Source of the DNA: Phoebastria nigripes
Taxonomy: Eukaryota; Chordata; Aves; Procellariiformes; Diomedeidae
Direction: 5' to 3'
DNA: 64,000 nucleotides
NCBI GenBank assembly: GCA_035582835.1
Contig: JAYKAV010002031.1
Location: forward strand, 504,007-568,006
Shown here: piece after piece, positions 1 to 14,800 of the stretch
Numbering within the stretch: position 1 is the stretch's first letter
Layout of the letters: every line of letters begins with the position of its first letter
Made by a program: the position numbers and the translations under genes
The notes under the pieces: generated by a model
The model's input: only the letters and a program-made list of their open reading frames with translations
Databases searched by the model: none
What the model was told of the DNA's origin: nothing

Positions 1-3000
1 GAGGTGGGAGCGGGGGTGAAGAAATAATGTTGGTAGCTTTATCTGTAAGTTGGAGCTAATGGGACAGACTGAGACTCCCTGTGAAGGATCTTGTGAAGAC
101 ACATTGGCTGATGGTGGTAAAACAGTTGAACTGGAAGGCAGTAAAAAAGTACAGGGCATTACTATGTTGCCCAACTTCCAGAGAGTTTTCCCGAGCTTCT
201 GCAGTGGTTAAAAACTCTTATCGTAGACCTAGGCAAAGAACCCCATTAGTGTTTGGAAAGAATATCTGTCCTTTAAGTATGTTTTCATTTTGTTTGACAA
301 ATGTAATCCTCCTGCACTGTTTTGTTCTAATGCACAAAATGAAACTGGTGAAGCAGGAGGAGGCTCTTTTCATTAGGAAACATGGAAAAAATTTCAGCTT
401 AAAAAAAACAGTCATTCAGACAGCATAGTTAAAACCCNTGTTCAAAGGACAAATAAAACCAAGAAACAGAAAACGTTAAAATGGAGTTAAAACCCGGCAG
501 GAAAATTCAGCATCCCTACCTTTAGGACATGTATTAAATATATATGATATTCAAATGCATTTTGTTTTAATGGCTTATACTAACTGTATGTGGGGAAATT
601 CTTTTTTTTTTTTTTTTTTTTTAGAGTGGAAGCATTTGTAAACAAAATCCCAGACTCAGCAAAAACATCCATCTGGATCCCATGCTGCACAAAGCTGAAG
701 CTGGATGTTCATGGTTGTGTAGGTTTGCGCAGAACAGAAGACAGTGTCAGACAGCAATTGTATTCCTGAATTGGCCTTCGCAAATTAGACATTTGCTTCT
801 AATCACAGTTGTCAAGCTGTAATAAAAGGAGAAAAATAAGAGCTTTTAAACAATGCAGTACGGCCGTGTAAAAATTTTCTTTTACTTCTAGAACCTTGCC
901 CTCAAATCCTCCCAGGTAAGGAAAAGGAACCAGGACACCTGGAGTTTCGAGCTGCCTCTCAGAATAACCAGTTGTGTCATTTTTCTACCATGCATGTCAT
1001 TTTTTAATTTATGCCTCTGTTCCCCAAGTTTTAACATTCTCACATAACATTTGTGACAGATCTGATGGGTTTCGTTAGCTTTGTGTTCTCATGTGCTGAA
1101 AAGTTTAGAGAGTTAGACTTGAACAACAGAGAAAAGGCACAAGAGCAACAAGCTCTATCTATACCCAGCAAGAACAGGATGCAGCAGTAAATGGAGCTCT
1201 TCCATGGCCATGAAGAAGTACAGACCAATTAAAAGGAAATTATAACTTCAAACTGAGCTACGCTTTTTCTTTGCATATCTCTTGCAATGAAAAGATCGAG
1301 TGTAGCTTGGGACCTTGCCGTTCTGTCACCCTCTAGGAAGAAAAAAAAAAAGTACAAAATTATGTAAAGGTAATTCAAATATCAGGTGCAGGACTGAGAA
1401 AGAGCATGGTAATATTTCTTCAGAAAGGCACTTGTAGCAGAGGAGAAGCCAGACTGCAGTTCATTTGCTTTGCCTTGTGCTGCTCACTTCCATGGCTTAT
1501 AACGGTAGAAGAATTCATTCCACCAGGNACACGTCTTAGTACATGCAACTTCTCACAATATCCTCACTGCAGCCACCTGAGGAATAAGTAACAACTTACT
1601 TGAACATGGAACAATTGTAAATTAACATCTAGTAGCCAAGCACAGCAGTAACACCCTAATAACTCTTTCCCTGTCCCAGTTACTGAATTCCTGAGGGCAA
1701 GCAAAATAGCTTACAGCTGATGGAGGTCTGAAGGCTGTATATGAATCATTCCCTGTCTCTTGAGCATCCTGAGTCATCTTCATTGTGAACAAAACAATGT
1801 TATTTATTTATTGCCTATCACTGTAGCATCTGGGTGCCATGCAGAGTTTAAAATCAATATGCTGGCAGGCAGAGCAGTACAGCACAGGCTCTAGACTATG
1901 TCAGATGGTTGTTAGATGTCATTGTTGTTAGCACCAGCTTTTTTTGCTTTGCTTTGTCTTTTCCTTCTGCTGCTGTCACTCTGGCAGTTGCAGTAAGTTG
2001 CTGAATTTGTCCTTGCTTTCCCATTGTTTGAGATTCTGGATGAAGTCAGTGACTATGCAGAGCTGAGAGCTCAGCCTTGCAGATAAGCAGAAAGCAAGAG
2101 CTGGGGAAAAGGGTATGGGATTTTTGGTAACATAGCTCCAAATGCTGTCATGTTATCAGCTACCATTTTTATATCACCAAAGCCAGTTTCTAGTTTCTTT
2201 TGTTTGTAGGTGTATCATTCACATGTCTTTTAATGGGAACTGAGTTTTCAGACAGTAATTTCCAATGCACCTTTCACCAGATAATCCCATTATGCATTTA
2301 GTCATTCACATGATTATGTGAGTAGAGAGCTGCTTTTTCTCTAAACAAATGCTTCTGCATTTCCTTTGGCAATGCTTCTCTCCTACGTAAACAAAGAAAA
2401 CCACGTAAAGAATATTTTACTTACTAAAAAAAGGTAACACACCATACCAAGAATGGATTTCAGGACTTTTTCCCAATTTGACATCTTATTAATTTTTATT
2501 TGTTGGATTTAAACTTCTCAGCCATCAGATTTCAAGTCAGTTGAGATATATACTTTAAGGTAGAGATGTCTTTAAAAAATGTACTAAGTATCTGCAAAAA
2601 AACAGGCAGCAAAGAACAATAGGACAGTAACCTTTACACCATTTCTAATAGTTCTTGCTTCTAGCAAGTCTGAAACTTAATAATCTCACCAACTTTCAGT
2701 AGCTCACATACTTGGGGTATCTGAATTTTGGAGTGCTCTGCATGAATATTTATGATTTGTTTCCAGAACTGCTCAATCCTGCTGAGTTTAATGGAAACCC
2801 ATAAGTATTACATTCAAACATGTCAACAGATATCCTAGTTAATCACACGTACACACATTAAAAAACTCAATACACTCCAGACTGGAGGATACTCAAAAAA
2901 TTTGGATGTAAAGTCATCCAGTCCTCAGAAGAGACACTGACAACCCACAAATATGAGGCCATTGGAAATGCCGTATATGCAAGTAATGATTCCCCACATA

Positions 3001-5814
3001 GAAAATGCAAGAAATCTTACTGACTATTCTCTGTGATTTTGAAGCCTGGAAATCAAGCAGCTATTTAAAACCATTGAGCAAAACCAAAATTTCAACAACA
3101 AAAGAAAGAATCCTGTGAGATTCACAACAGGCATTTTTTGCATTTTTTTCTTTTAATTTTCTTTTCTCCTTACTTCCTTGCTTTAAACAGCATGGTCCCC
3201 ATTCTCATATGATTTATTACAAAAACCTAAGACCCAAAGGGTTATTCTGGTTATCTTGATTAAGAGCTTTAAAAGGGCACCCAGAAAAATCACAGCTGGA
3301 GGAGCCCTGAAATTCCTGTGGAGAAATGGCAGCAATTTGGAAAGGGACTGCATTGGCAGATAGCTCCATTAAATCTCTAATTTCTGTTCCCCCATGAATA
3401 CATCATTGTTTAACTTCTCCCACAGAGGGGAGTACAGGGCCCTAGTTGTAGGATTTATTTGTTTTAACAATGGCTTCTGTCTGCATTTAATTATGTTAGC
3501 ACACAAAATGTACTGTCACCTGAAGCAACTGTCACCCTACTGTTGGTCCTAAAGGCAATATAGGATAACTGGCTGGAAATAAATTTTTCTGTAACAAGCT
3601 ATTAGGCAAGGACATGAGAAATAGAGATTTCTCAAGAATACGGTTACATTATACAGTAACTTCCATCCTTTCATCAATGTGTCTCACATGAAAGTAAAAC
3701 AACACATAGAGAGCACGTCAAATGAATATAATTTCAGAAGAGCCTTCTGACTTACAACCAGCTGTTTCACGCAGTGAGTTCTCACTTATTGTCAGGCATC
3801 AAAGCAAGGGAGACCACTGTGACCCTAATGCCAGATGAGTAATGTCAGCAAGAAAAGCTTTGTCAGTATGTCAAAAAATTAAGCCATTCAAACTTCCATC
3901 AAGGGAGATGGGGGGCGGGAAATTCTCTGATCTCTTTGCTTAAGATGCAACCACTCCATGTTCCTGCACTCCAAAGGTTGTCTAAGGAACTGGGGGAAAT
4001 GGAACAAGTTAGAAAGCATGGTATCAGAATATGTGTGTAAAGAAAGAATAAGCTACATTTTCCTTAATGATTCCCGGCAACTCTATCAGCATTCCCTTTC
4101 TACACACAGCAGAGCATTGTTCCTCTGCACATCTCCATCCACCAGCTCCCTCCTTCCTATCCAGCTGCTTGCAGCTTGGACCAGCAGTGACCAAGACAGT
4201 TCAAGGGCTTCTCTGCAGCTGGGGATCCAGTTCACAGGAGACTGCATGGATCAGTGCTACCACATCATCCAGTTTCAAAGTTCATTAAGGAGCTGTGCAG
4301 ACACAAAACCTCTAGAATAGTCTCACTTCTGCTGCTGTCTCATCCATTATCTCTCGGGCTGAAGTGGGTCTAAACCACTCCTCCCCCAGTCCAAAAAAAA
4401 AAAAGGAAACAAACATGCTTTGGGTCCTTCTGCAGAATCTGACTGTTTCAAAATGACCACTTCATCATCTCCTTCAGCCTCTGTAGTGCTCCAAGGGAAC
4501 ATTATCCTCAAAATCCAAGTACATTAGATGATCCCACCAGAGGACTGTGCCTAGGCATGCGCAGCTCACCATGGCTNTGCCTTGCTGCCAGCCATTCACA
4601 CTGGTAACCCGTGCAACACAGCTGTAGTAATGTTTAAGGTCAGCCCTTGAAACCTACCGAAGACAGGATCCAAAAAGAGCCAGCCATNCTGGGCAAACTT
4701 CAGCTCCTCGCATGTGGTGGATGGATCAACAGAGACAGAGGAAAAACTCAGGACGAGCACCTAATGTTTGCGCAGCAGTAAGGAATTACTTCCTGGATGA
4801 CCTCTCATCCAGACCTCTCTCTGCAAGGGCTGCCCTCTGTGCTCCTACAAAGTCAACCACCACCCGCAGTTATAGCTAGAGGCAAGAATTTACACAGCCC
4901 ATTTCTTTGCAGCCTTTCAGCTATGATTCAATGCCTCTTAACTGAGACATATGCCCAATATATGCCTGATACTTTGGACCAAACAACAACTAGCCAGGAA
5001 GCTTTCTGACCACAATTCATGGCCACAATTCACAATTCAATTTAAAGGCAATCTTGCAATGGAAGTTTAACCTATAGCTATGCTTTGCCCTTTTCAATAG
5101 GAGGAAGAGTGAATTCTCTCCCATTCAAGCCACTAGCAAAATTCAGAAGAAATCTGACAGATTATATATTATTTGCTGGAGTGTCATTTTTCTTCTCTTT
5201 AACACACCTTGAATTTTTTCTTGACTATTTTTACGTCATATTTTGAGTATAAAAACACCACAGTGCACAGAAAAAAATTTACAGATACTGCAATTTAAAT
5301 TTATGTATTAAGTTACTGTAGTTTCAGGGCTATATCACATTCTATTATATACANGGTAGCAGACAAAAATTGAACCCAGTGATTCTGTGTAGTCTTCAGC
5401 CTTCTTAGAAAAGTAGTAGGTGACTTGAACCAACAATTCAAAATTTATTTTCCATTCAGCTTTGAGTTCAGGTTAAGGAAACCTCCTATTAGGGACATCA
5501 AAAAGTAAATTTTATTCTTTCTGAGAAAAGAACTTCCTGTGCATGTTAAAATATGCCAAACCTCTAGTAGCTCATATATCCTGTTCCCGCAGTTTGGGGA
5601 AATTTTTCCTTACTGTCATTTAGGAATGTGTTTTCTTTCAATTGTTTAATTATATTCAGTGGAACCACATTTTGGCAATTTTAATTCCCTGGTTTTTGGA
5701 GTAATTTCTTATAGGGCATACCAAAGGAGAGAAAAAATAAAAATTTAAAAAAAAACACAAAACACACCATTACCTGACAGAAGTTAATGCATAGTAAAGG
5801 GAAAGAATTGCTGC
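1..5814. other. No gene seen; AT-rich non-coding DNA
   Basis: The longest open frames here are short (for example a 120-codon frame at 3958-4320). They lack a recognisable domain, a signal peptide or matching splice signals. Base composition is AT-rich throughout, with single Ns at 438, 1528, 4577, 4688 and 5354. A half-site resembling the NRF1 motif (GCATGCGCAG) lies at 4555-4564 without a surrounding CpG-rich region. I see no interspersed repeat that I can name. Confidence 0.6.
602..622. repeat. Poly-T tract
   Basis: An uninterrupted run of 21 T ends in TTAG. It resembles a splice acceptor, but the downstream frames close within a few codons. It is best read as a simple repeat or the tail of a lost retroposon. 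Confidence 0.8.
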
Positions 5815-5825
5815 TGCGCATGCGT
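5815..5825. promoter_or_regulatory. Isolated NRF1-like motif
   Basis: TGCGCATGCGT matches the near-palindromic NRF1 recognition pattern. It contains two of the few CpGs in this AT-rich stretch. There is no CpG island, TATA box or first exon nearby, so a promoter role is not supported beyond the motif itself. Confidence 0.25.
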
Positions 5826-8800
5826 ATAAGTGAACTCAACCAAAGGCGCAGACAGGGAAGTTAATGTAATAAGACATTATTAAAAAAGGCAGATGGTCCT
5901 CAAGAGATTAAAGACAGTTGGCAGCTCTTACTGATCTGAGGTGAATCTTCAAATGAAGCTTTATTGGGCAGTTTCTCAGTGAAAAATTTCCAAGGGCCAA
6001 GAAGGTAAGGCTTTTATGCCGATTTGTGAAGATAAACCCATGATTGGCCAGAAAAGTAATTTTCCAATCATGTGAAACACACTAAAGTATCCTAAGAAGA
6101 GACAAAGAGGCAAAACAATTGTATTATTATGCAGAACAATATTTTAATGTTTTGGGTTGACCTAAAATTTCAAACTGTGCCACTGGATTTTTAATTGCAT
6201 GTAAATAAATGCAAAAATACCTCATTATCTGCACCTCTGAATAGAGCATGCAGTTTCTGGAATTGCATATGTATGATAACTGCACATGGAAATGATCAAA
6301 GAGCTAAACAGCTCTACGGTAGGGTGCTCAATTACTCACTGAAAAAGTGTGATGTAAATTGGGCTGCATGAGCCACATGTACCAAGAGCTTGGCTCAGAC
6401 CACATCTCTTGTTCAGGCACTGTTTGTACTGAAACATAATTAGTTTGTTATATTGTTCATCTTCTAAACACTGTGTGTCCGTTACAGAGTTATGCCCTCT
6501 ACACTCAATGTTCTCTTATCTGTTGGGCTCTTGTTCTTTATTACCGAGTCCTAAGCACTCTATTCCATCTGTCAACACCAAATATTATTTGTGTTATGTA
6601 AACCATAAAAGCAGGTCCAGTCTTTTCTGCGTTCACTGTCTTTATTCACCTCATTATCTATGGATCCACTCAGAAGTGAATTACTACTGAATAGCTTAGT
6701 GGGTTGTGCTATAGCACCTCTGCTGCCTTTCGGGGTATCTGGATGGATATCTCAGTATGTAACTTGCAAACATATATTATGATAAATTATGTAAGATAAA
6801 TACTTTTTTTAAAAAGGAATTTAAAGAAAGGGTATTCAAATGAAAAAAATTGTATATAAACAGGCTATTTATATTTTAGCCATTAGTGGACAAACAAAAA
6901 AATTCAAGCATATGGTGCTGGAAGTGTTTTATACATAGAATTTTAGTATTTTATGTAAAATATCATGTTATTATAGGATGTCACTTTAAATTGCTTAGAA
7001 AGTTTAAATCTTTTTTTTTTTAAAAAAATCACTGAGTAACTTCAAAATTATTGTCCTTTGCTTTGCTTTTATATGAAAAATACAACAAGTTTGACATAGC
7101 AACACATTAAAAACTTGATGGACAGCTTAGTAGTGTGAAGGAAAGCATGCTTAGGAATTTGTAATTCTTCTTTACCTTTAATACTATAGATCTGAAGGTG
7201 CCAGACCACCTAAAACAAAACCTCAGCAAACAAAGTAGAGTAGCGGGTATAGAAAAAAATTAATACAAGGTCACATTTCCACTTGACTTATTCAGACCAT
7301 CTTTAAGTCACTTGACTTTCAGTTAAAAAGAGTAGGCAGTGTATGGTCACTTAATTGCACAGAAACTAAGTAGATTAGCATTGGCAGTATTTGATTGTGA
7401 AATCAAGTCATGAAATAGCATTAGCCCTTCCTATGTGTCCTTAAAGAAGAATAGTGGAAAAACAGGTAGTTTAGCAACAATGCAAATGTTGCCAGACAGA
7501 ACCCAGACAAAAATTTCAATAGTGCATCAGCCGCCTTTATAATACAAGGACTGTGCTATCTCAGAAGAGTAGCTAGTATTAGAAAGAAACAGTAAGTAAA
7601 GGTATATATCCCTGTATAAGACTGTTCTGCAGCATCTGTTTAGACATCTGCAAATAAAAGCCAAATAGTCGTGAAAAGTTGCTGCGAGGATATTTATGAA
7701 GTTTGCCTGGAGCTGGTTTCTCAGTAATTGAGGTGACAAAGGCAACTAAGAAAGCAATGAAAAAGGCAGTGAATGCATTTAGAAAGTGTATTAAAATGAT
7801 TAATTAAAAACCTGAGGCTTCTCTGTACATTTCCTAGTTCAGTCAGAAGAACTTATAATAAAGGGCAATCTTCTGTTATACCATTCCCTGGCAGTTAAAG
7901 GTTGCAAATAACACTTTGATACTGTTGTCCATCCTCTGCTTCATTTTTCATTATTATTTCAGTCTAAACACACAAGTCATTACTGTATGCAGTAACAATA
8001 ACAAGATGTCTCTAAATTGCAAGGTAAGTTTCCCTTTAATAGAAAAATTCCATCTTCAACTCTAGCAAACCACACTACGAATGCCAGCTGCCCTGCAGCA
8101 CTCTCTCCAGCCAGTCAGCACATCTTGCTCTTACTCATGCTTGGTGGTTATTGATTAAGCTTTTTTTTTTTAATCTGATGAAAAGACTGCTCCAGCACTC
8201 AGCAGGCATCCCCCCCCAAACACACTTCTGTTAGAAGAAAGGGACCAAGCTTTGCTTTTTGTGCTAATCTTCTTCCACTGCTGTGTCACAGTGCCCAGGT
8301 TGCTCTAAGATCAGCGTGCGCCAGCTCTCCCACTGACGGAGGCTGCTACACTGCACCACCAAGCCCTTCCTCAGGGCTGGTTCCCCAACTTCTGGGACTA
8401 CCTTGGCCCAGGTGAGTACAGCAAACCAGTGCTGACTACTATAGTGGTCAGACAATTAGACACAGCCAAGCTGAATATACCTGAGGCAAAGATAGCTGCA
8501 CGCAGAAGAGAATAAATCTACAGCTGAGGATCCAGAGGAGGAGCTGTACTAACAGTGTGCTGTGACTCCCAGCTCCCAGTACTATTAGGACCAGTATGGT
8601 ATATCTGACAGGATGCCTACAGCATTATACTGCACTGCTAGCCACTCTCAATCTACGAGGGCTTCTCCCTCACGAGTACCAACTCACAGCCAAACATTTC
8701 AATTTGGGCAAACCTTCGAAAGGAATTAAATCCAGAGACTATGCAGGATGAACAATTACAGAGTTCTTGGCTATTCACACTATTCTGCATCCAGGAATTC

Positions 8801-11800
8801 TCTGTAGGAATAGATGATTTAAAACAGTGTTTTCATGAATAACACTGAACACAACAAGGAAAGCAAAACAAAACCACAAGATGGATAGAAATCCTTTGCT
8901 AGCTTAAAAATGCATGTGTCCCAGACTGATTGGTTAAAGCTTCTTTTCCTTAGCTTCTGGTGTATTTTTAAATGACAAGGCATCAGTCTTTTTGTGTTAT
9001 AAGTGGGATTGTCAGCAGGAGAAGCCAACCTCAGATTCATTCTTTTAATCGGTTTTGGACAGAGTACATTTCTGTAGCATGTTCTAACAGCTTTGAGTAC
9101 AGCTGGGTAAGTGCCAGGATGCTTGCTAATGAAAATTAATTTCATACTGTATTCTGTACTTATAGTATCATTTCACTTGCAAAAAATATTTTCAATGAAG
9201 ATACCAACTTCTACAGAATCTTTTCGAACACAATTTCAGCAACTGCATTTCAGTGGTCTGTTACGGGCTTGAGTTTTCTTTCTTGACTTGAGGAGATATG
9301 ATCTCTCCTAGCTTTCAGTGCTGGACTATGGACCTGCAATATTTCTCCGTGCTCAGACCATTTTTTCCAGAAAGGCATACCTTCAACCCAAATAGGCTAA
9401 GCAAATATTGGACATAAATTTCTTCACTTGCACCAGCTCATGCAGCACCTACTCCTAATCATGCCAGAGGAGAAAAGCAGTGCAAATGCAGAGAGCTGAG
9501 CAACATAGTTGGGGCTGCACCAAACCATTACAGAATCAGCCTAGTGAAGAAGCTAAAGGTGGGCTTATACTTTATTTCAGATCCAGCCGGGCCAGTATGA
9601 GAGATAACTACCCCAGCTGCCTGTTGGGGCAGTGGGTTCTGCAATGGGGGAGAAGCTTGCCTCCAGGTGCTCCATGATTAGCGTCAAGCAAAATCAGCAG
9701 TGGTTAGAGTTATTTTGGCATGTTTGCTCTAATAAGATAAGAGTGCAATTACATTACCTGCTCGACTGGCAGAGAAGCCGAATCACGAATGAGGAGTTAG
9801 GGGCCAAAGAGTTCTTTCATTGGCACAGTTGGACGAAGAAAACAAGATTGTCTTATGCAGGAGTAGAGATGTCCTTGATCCCTTCAGCATTGTTCCTTTT
9901 GAGTTAGACAGATCATAAATCTCATTAAACTTAACATTTACAACTTTACCACTATTCAAACTAACTGAAGTCTGAAATCCACTGCCTGAAGCCAAGTAGT
10001 CGGCTGCACATGTATCACAAGGAGAACTAGGATTCAACAAGCAGATGAGGCTGTGCCAGCCCTGGAAGTTGCATTTGTTCTACCTGTGACAAATATGGAA
10101 CTAGCGAAGCAGCAATGGACAACCCAACCATATATAAATGTATTTATAATATATGTAAATATATTACAAATATTTATGTGTGCGGTTATTATATTGATAA
10201 CACTTTTTTTTATCATAAAGATCCTTTTTTAAAAATGCCTTTTTGGCCAACTTTCAAATACTGTTGTATGGTAAATAATTCATCATTTCTTTTTATCAGC
10301 CATATTAATTTTAATTTATTTTTATAAATAGCTCTCTAATATATTACTAACCTACTACTTAGCTGGTAAATAAGAGAACACTGTGTTCTGTAGCCCTGTC
10401 CCACAGAGTAAAATGAGTTTTAAATATGAAAAAATGGTTGAAAGTAGTGAATGCGAGCCAAGAAAAGTGTTGCTGCTATGGAGAGAAATACAGATTTATC
10501 ATTTTGCTTTTTAAAATCCTTTTTCTCTGACTTAAAATATATTGGAAAAGGGAATATGCTAAACTAATCAAGAATTCACAGTGAGAGACCAAATGAAAGA
10601 AGCAATTCTTTCTATTCCCAGAAGGGACTGGGTATGAGACAAAACTGGATGCAGAAAGAAATTTAGGCAGGACATGCAGCAGGAGAATTGATATGCGTTT
10701 AAAACAAAGTTTGGGGGTAGACTGTAATTTCAAAAAGAGGAAGAATAATTAATCTTCTCATTTATTCTTTGCTAAGAATTAGGGTACTCAGAGTAATTAC
10801 TACACATTTTTAGTAGAAGCAAAGAATAGGTATTGTGTGCAAAACGGACAATGTCCTGGAGACTTTTGTACCATGAGTGACAACATTATAAAAAAATTGC
10901 CCAAGCCTGTGGCTGCAAAGCAAACTGCCAAAATGCAAATAATAACGTGGACCTGAAACACTGATTCAGGACCAGTTCCTCATATCAGTCTCAGCAGAGA
11001 AATTGTTTCTTTCTTACTGAGTAAAATATACATAAAAGGAGAGGAACAACCCCTTTGTGTTTATCTGTCCTGCCTACTGTGTCTAGAATCCCACGATGGT
11101 GTCAAGAGTAGACAGAGCTCAGTTTGTTTGGAGCAGGACAGTACAGTTTGTTTTATTATTTCAAAGCTGGTCCATGGTCAGAGCAGTAGAAAATTGCATT
11201 GCCCCTACCTGTCATGTGTTTATAGTCAGTCTAGGACTAGGGATCAGGTGGGTTTTGGCGTAATACCTCAGATCACAAAAGCATAACCCTTTTAATTCAG
11301 TAGGTGACTGGTACCTTTTATAACGGCAAGTGAGTGTCTGTCTTTGCTTGAAACTTCAAGTGATTAACATAGTTTTAAGCATATTTCAAAATGGCAGAAA
11401 TAAGATGGAGTGCTATGATGATTATGGAAAAAAGCCACTGACTGGATCTTCAATCACACATTATAGCAAAAATGGGCATCACACAATCATTCCAAAATAT
11501 TAGCATAAAACCCACACAGCAATGAAATATAATTCAAGCCATGTGAAATCACAGGAACAAACCACAATAGATCATGCACCATATAAAAAAATTCAAACCA
11601 TTCTATTGGCTTCATCACTACTCAGAAAAACATAGCTGACTTTCTTAGAATTGCTTAATCTAACTGTCACATCCCTGAAGATGCAGCCACAGACATCAAC
11701 ATGTGCTGGCAACTCTTAGACAATATAAGCTTTCCAAGAGTACTGAATCCATAACCTCGGTACTGACACATGGCAAAACATGGGTTACCACATCTCTGCT

Positions 11801-14800
11801 CTTATTTTGTAAGCTGGGCTAATTAAATGAAACTACTTTGTGTACAGAAAGCCTTTTTACCTCACACCACCGTTTTACTGGGTAGACAGCTCCTTAGACT
11901 GATTATCTGTGGTTACGCTGCCTGAAACAGTCACACCATCAGGTACTCCTTCCTTTTTGCCTGTAACAGATCCCAGGTATACTGCTGGTATTGTTAACAT
12001 TGCCCCTGCTAACAACCACAAGGAGGACAGCATTTGCAGGATGAGTAAGGACAGCAGAAAATGACCAAGTTGTTTACTGTTGTATCTCAACAAGGACTTG
12101 TTGGCTCTATTTTGGTTGTAAAAAAAGAGAATTGCCTGATCCAAACATCAGATGTCACTATTTTATTTTATGCAGAAGCTGTGGATGCCAGCAAATCAAA
12201 GAGGTTTGCAGACNCCAAGCAGAACTACCATCTGATCAGAGCAGCTTAGTCCTTCTGGACAACTTACTTCACAACACTTGGCATGAAGACAACAGAAGAT
12301 TTTACATGCCACATTTTGGTCATATTAACAAGTCTTTTAAATAACAGATTCAGCTTCCACCTGCAAATGATATTCTGGAAATGGAACAGGTGTAGTTTTA
12401 CCACTTTATAATGTCTCTGGGAGAAGGATGATAATAGAGACATTTGCTTTGCACAGATGCCACCTCCTGTAACAGAAGGACAATGATGGGATGGTAATCA
12501 CTAGGCTAATATATGTTCCATGAAGTCCATTAACAGCTAAACAGCTACCAGCGCAGGCGTCTTTAGGAGGCACTGCACTGGTTTCTGGAATGGGCCCTGA
12601 CGTCCACACATAGCTTTATTAACGAATGGAGCTACATATAATCTGTGGAGTGAATTCAACAACTGCGAACACTGTCCTCAGAGTAACATGGAAAATTATA
12701 TACTTCAGCTGTCTAGCAATATCATTCAGCATTTCATATTCTTTCCTCACCTTTGCAGTTGATTCTTTTAATCTCTGGACAATTTGCCTGTCTAGGTACA
12801 AATCAGATTAATCTCACTTCCACATGAGGTTCCCATCCCCTATCCAAAGGAAAGTATTCATCTCTAATTCGAAAACACAAATATTTATTTTAGCATTTAA
12901 AACTTTCAGAGAAACATCTGCCTTTGATGCCTGAAAATTCATGTCTCATAACACAGTGCCCCCACCTTTTTCCCAACAGAGAGGAAGCTGTTGCCTGAAA
13001 AGAAACCCTGCAAAACTGACACGTAGAAAATACCAAATGATATTAACTTCTGCAGCTACTGGGTCAATGAGTTGCAAAAAAATAATGCTTGCTTAAGGTC
13101 ATAAACTTCAGCACGATCCCAGCAATCACCCTGGGAGGCACTGTGACTCAGAGATGCGCCTATGACTCAAATCACCTCCTTGGCTTCCTTTTGCTCAGGC
13201 ATGTGGCCGTTTACTTTTAGCCCATCACTATCATCCTGCATTCTCTCAGCTCTTTGGTCAGCGAATTGAAAGACAGAGGTCAACTCAGCTCACATCCTTG
13301 AAAGGCGGCTGTGTTCTTTAGCCCATACATCATCACCTTATTAAAGATTTAATAGTATAAATACTAAATGTTATCAAGAGCCCACTGAATTTAACAAGAC
13401 TGTAGCTATTGGTTTATCTGGATCTTGGGTGCAACTCTGAGATCAGTGGAACTCCCCAGTACAATAACTCAGTACCACATGTGGGAGAATATAAAGTCAG
13501 TGCAATTACTGCGGGGTCCAGAAATCAATGAGTAAGTCTTTTCAGGAGGGAGCAACACTATGCGAGCTGTTCCACAACCCAGGGTGGGATTGGTTCTGTA
13601 AGGCTGATAGAGGTTAAACACAAGAAAAGCCTCACTTGCTCATTAAAATAAGCATCTGTGACTGGGAATGCTCACAGCAAGTAGAAAAATCATGCATCCT
13701 TTCCACACAGATACTTTTCAGAGCAGATGAAAAATTATGGAGTCCATACTCTTTCTACTTCTACTCTTACACAGCAGTACTCTACAGTACTTTCCCATGT
13801 CTGGGAAAATCCATACCTACTATAGCAACAGAGAGATATCTTGTGATTCTTGCTATCCTCATAGATTTTCTTTCTTTTGTCTCTGACAAAAGGCTTTTTT
13901 TGACCAATATGAATGATGACGTAAATGGCCCAGTCTGATTTGCCACCATTTCAATTTATTTCCTCATACCAGTGAACGAAAACTGGTGGTGTTCCTTTTC
14001 AAAGGTTCATATAATTTTTCTGTTTCCCAGTGTAAGTTAGGCAGTAGGTTATGTAACACAAATTCACGTTTCAGAAGTGCAACTTTCAATACAGTCATAG
14101 ATTTGAAATGACAAGATAAGGACACCAGATCAAGCTATAAGTTACTACACAGCTTTAGTGAGCTGTACAGAGTTTAGATCTATACACAGCAAACCCTAAG
14201 TAATTCAAAACTGGGTCCAGATTAATTTCCCTATTTTGTAAGCCTAGAAGATCTTTTCAACAATTGTGATCTGACTTTNGAAATAATTTTAAAAAAAAAT
14301 TTCCACCTTCTTGCTTCATTAAAAACATTTTGACAAAGTTGTTCATACTAAAATACAAATAGTATTCTCATGGCATATTAGACATTCAAGCCAGCATTAA
14401 AGTCTCCAACCAAAATCTCTGTGTTCCCAAGGGACTGAATTACATTATGTTGCAAAGTCTTTGTAATGAAATTGTATTGAATAATTCTACTGTTCGCCAG
14501 TTATCAGCATTTCTTATAAGCATGTTTTTTGTGTCTACTGAAATTCCCTCAATGTAGATCATATCCTGCAGCCAGGCACCTCCACCAGAAATTCCAATTA
14601 GAAAAAATAAAATAAAATAAAAAAGAGTTTACAGATCTGGATTCTGACAGAATAAGGACAGAAGCTGTGGGGACTCTATGGAAAGTTTTTGATCAGCTGC
14701 TTTCTTTCTCAGACCAAGGAAGTTCCAAATCTTCATTTCCTGTTGTCAGTGGATCACTCCTGCCATTATTTCAATGAACATACCCTACATGACTATTAGA

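Noticed and set aside
602..700. Splice acceptor formed by the long T run followed by TTAG
   Set aside because: All frames after it close within a few codons, and no donor or partner exon fits. A simple poly-T tract is enough.
3958..4320. 120-codon open frame as a gene
   Set aside because: No domain or exon signals. A second overlapping frame is just as open, and the composition looks random.
11875..12830. Minus-strand gene: hydrophobic frame 11875-12144, frames 12406-12609 and 12619-12801
   Set aside because: Individual splice-like signals exist (for example CAAAG|GTGAGG near 12749). The phases do not combine into one frame, stops separate the pieces and no family is recognised.
13371..13530. 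Old sauropsid DNA-transposon-like repeat (phrases like GATCAGTGGAACTCC)
   Set aside because: Only short phrases match what I remember of such repeats, and no ends or inverted repeats are visible.
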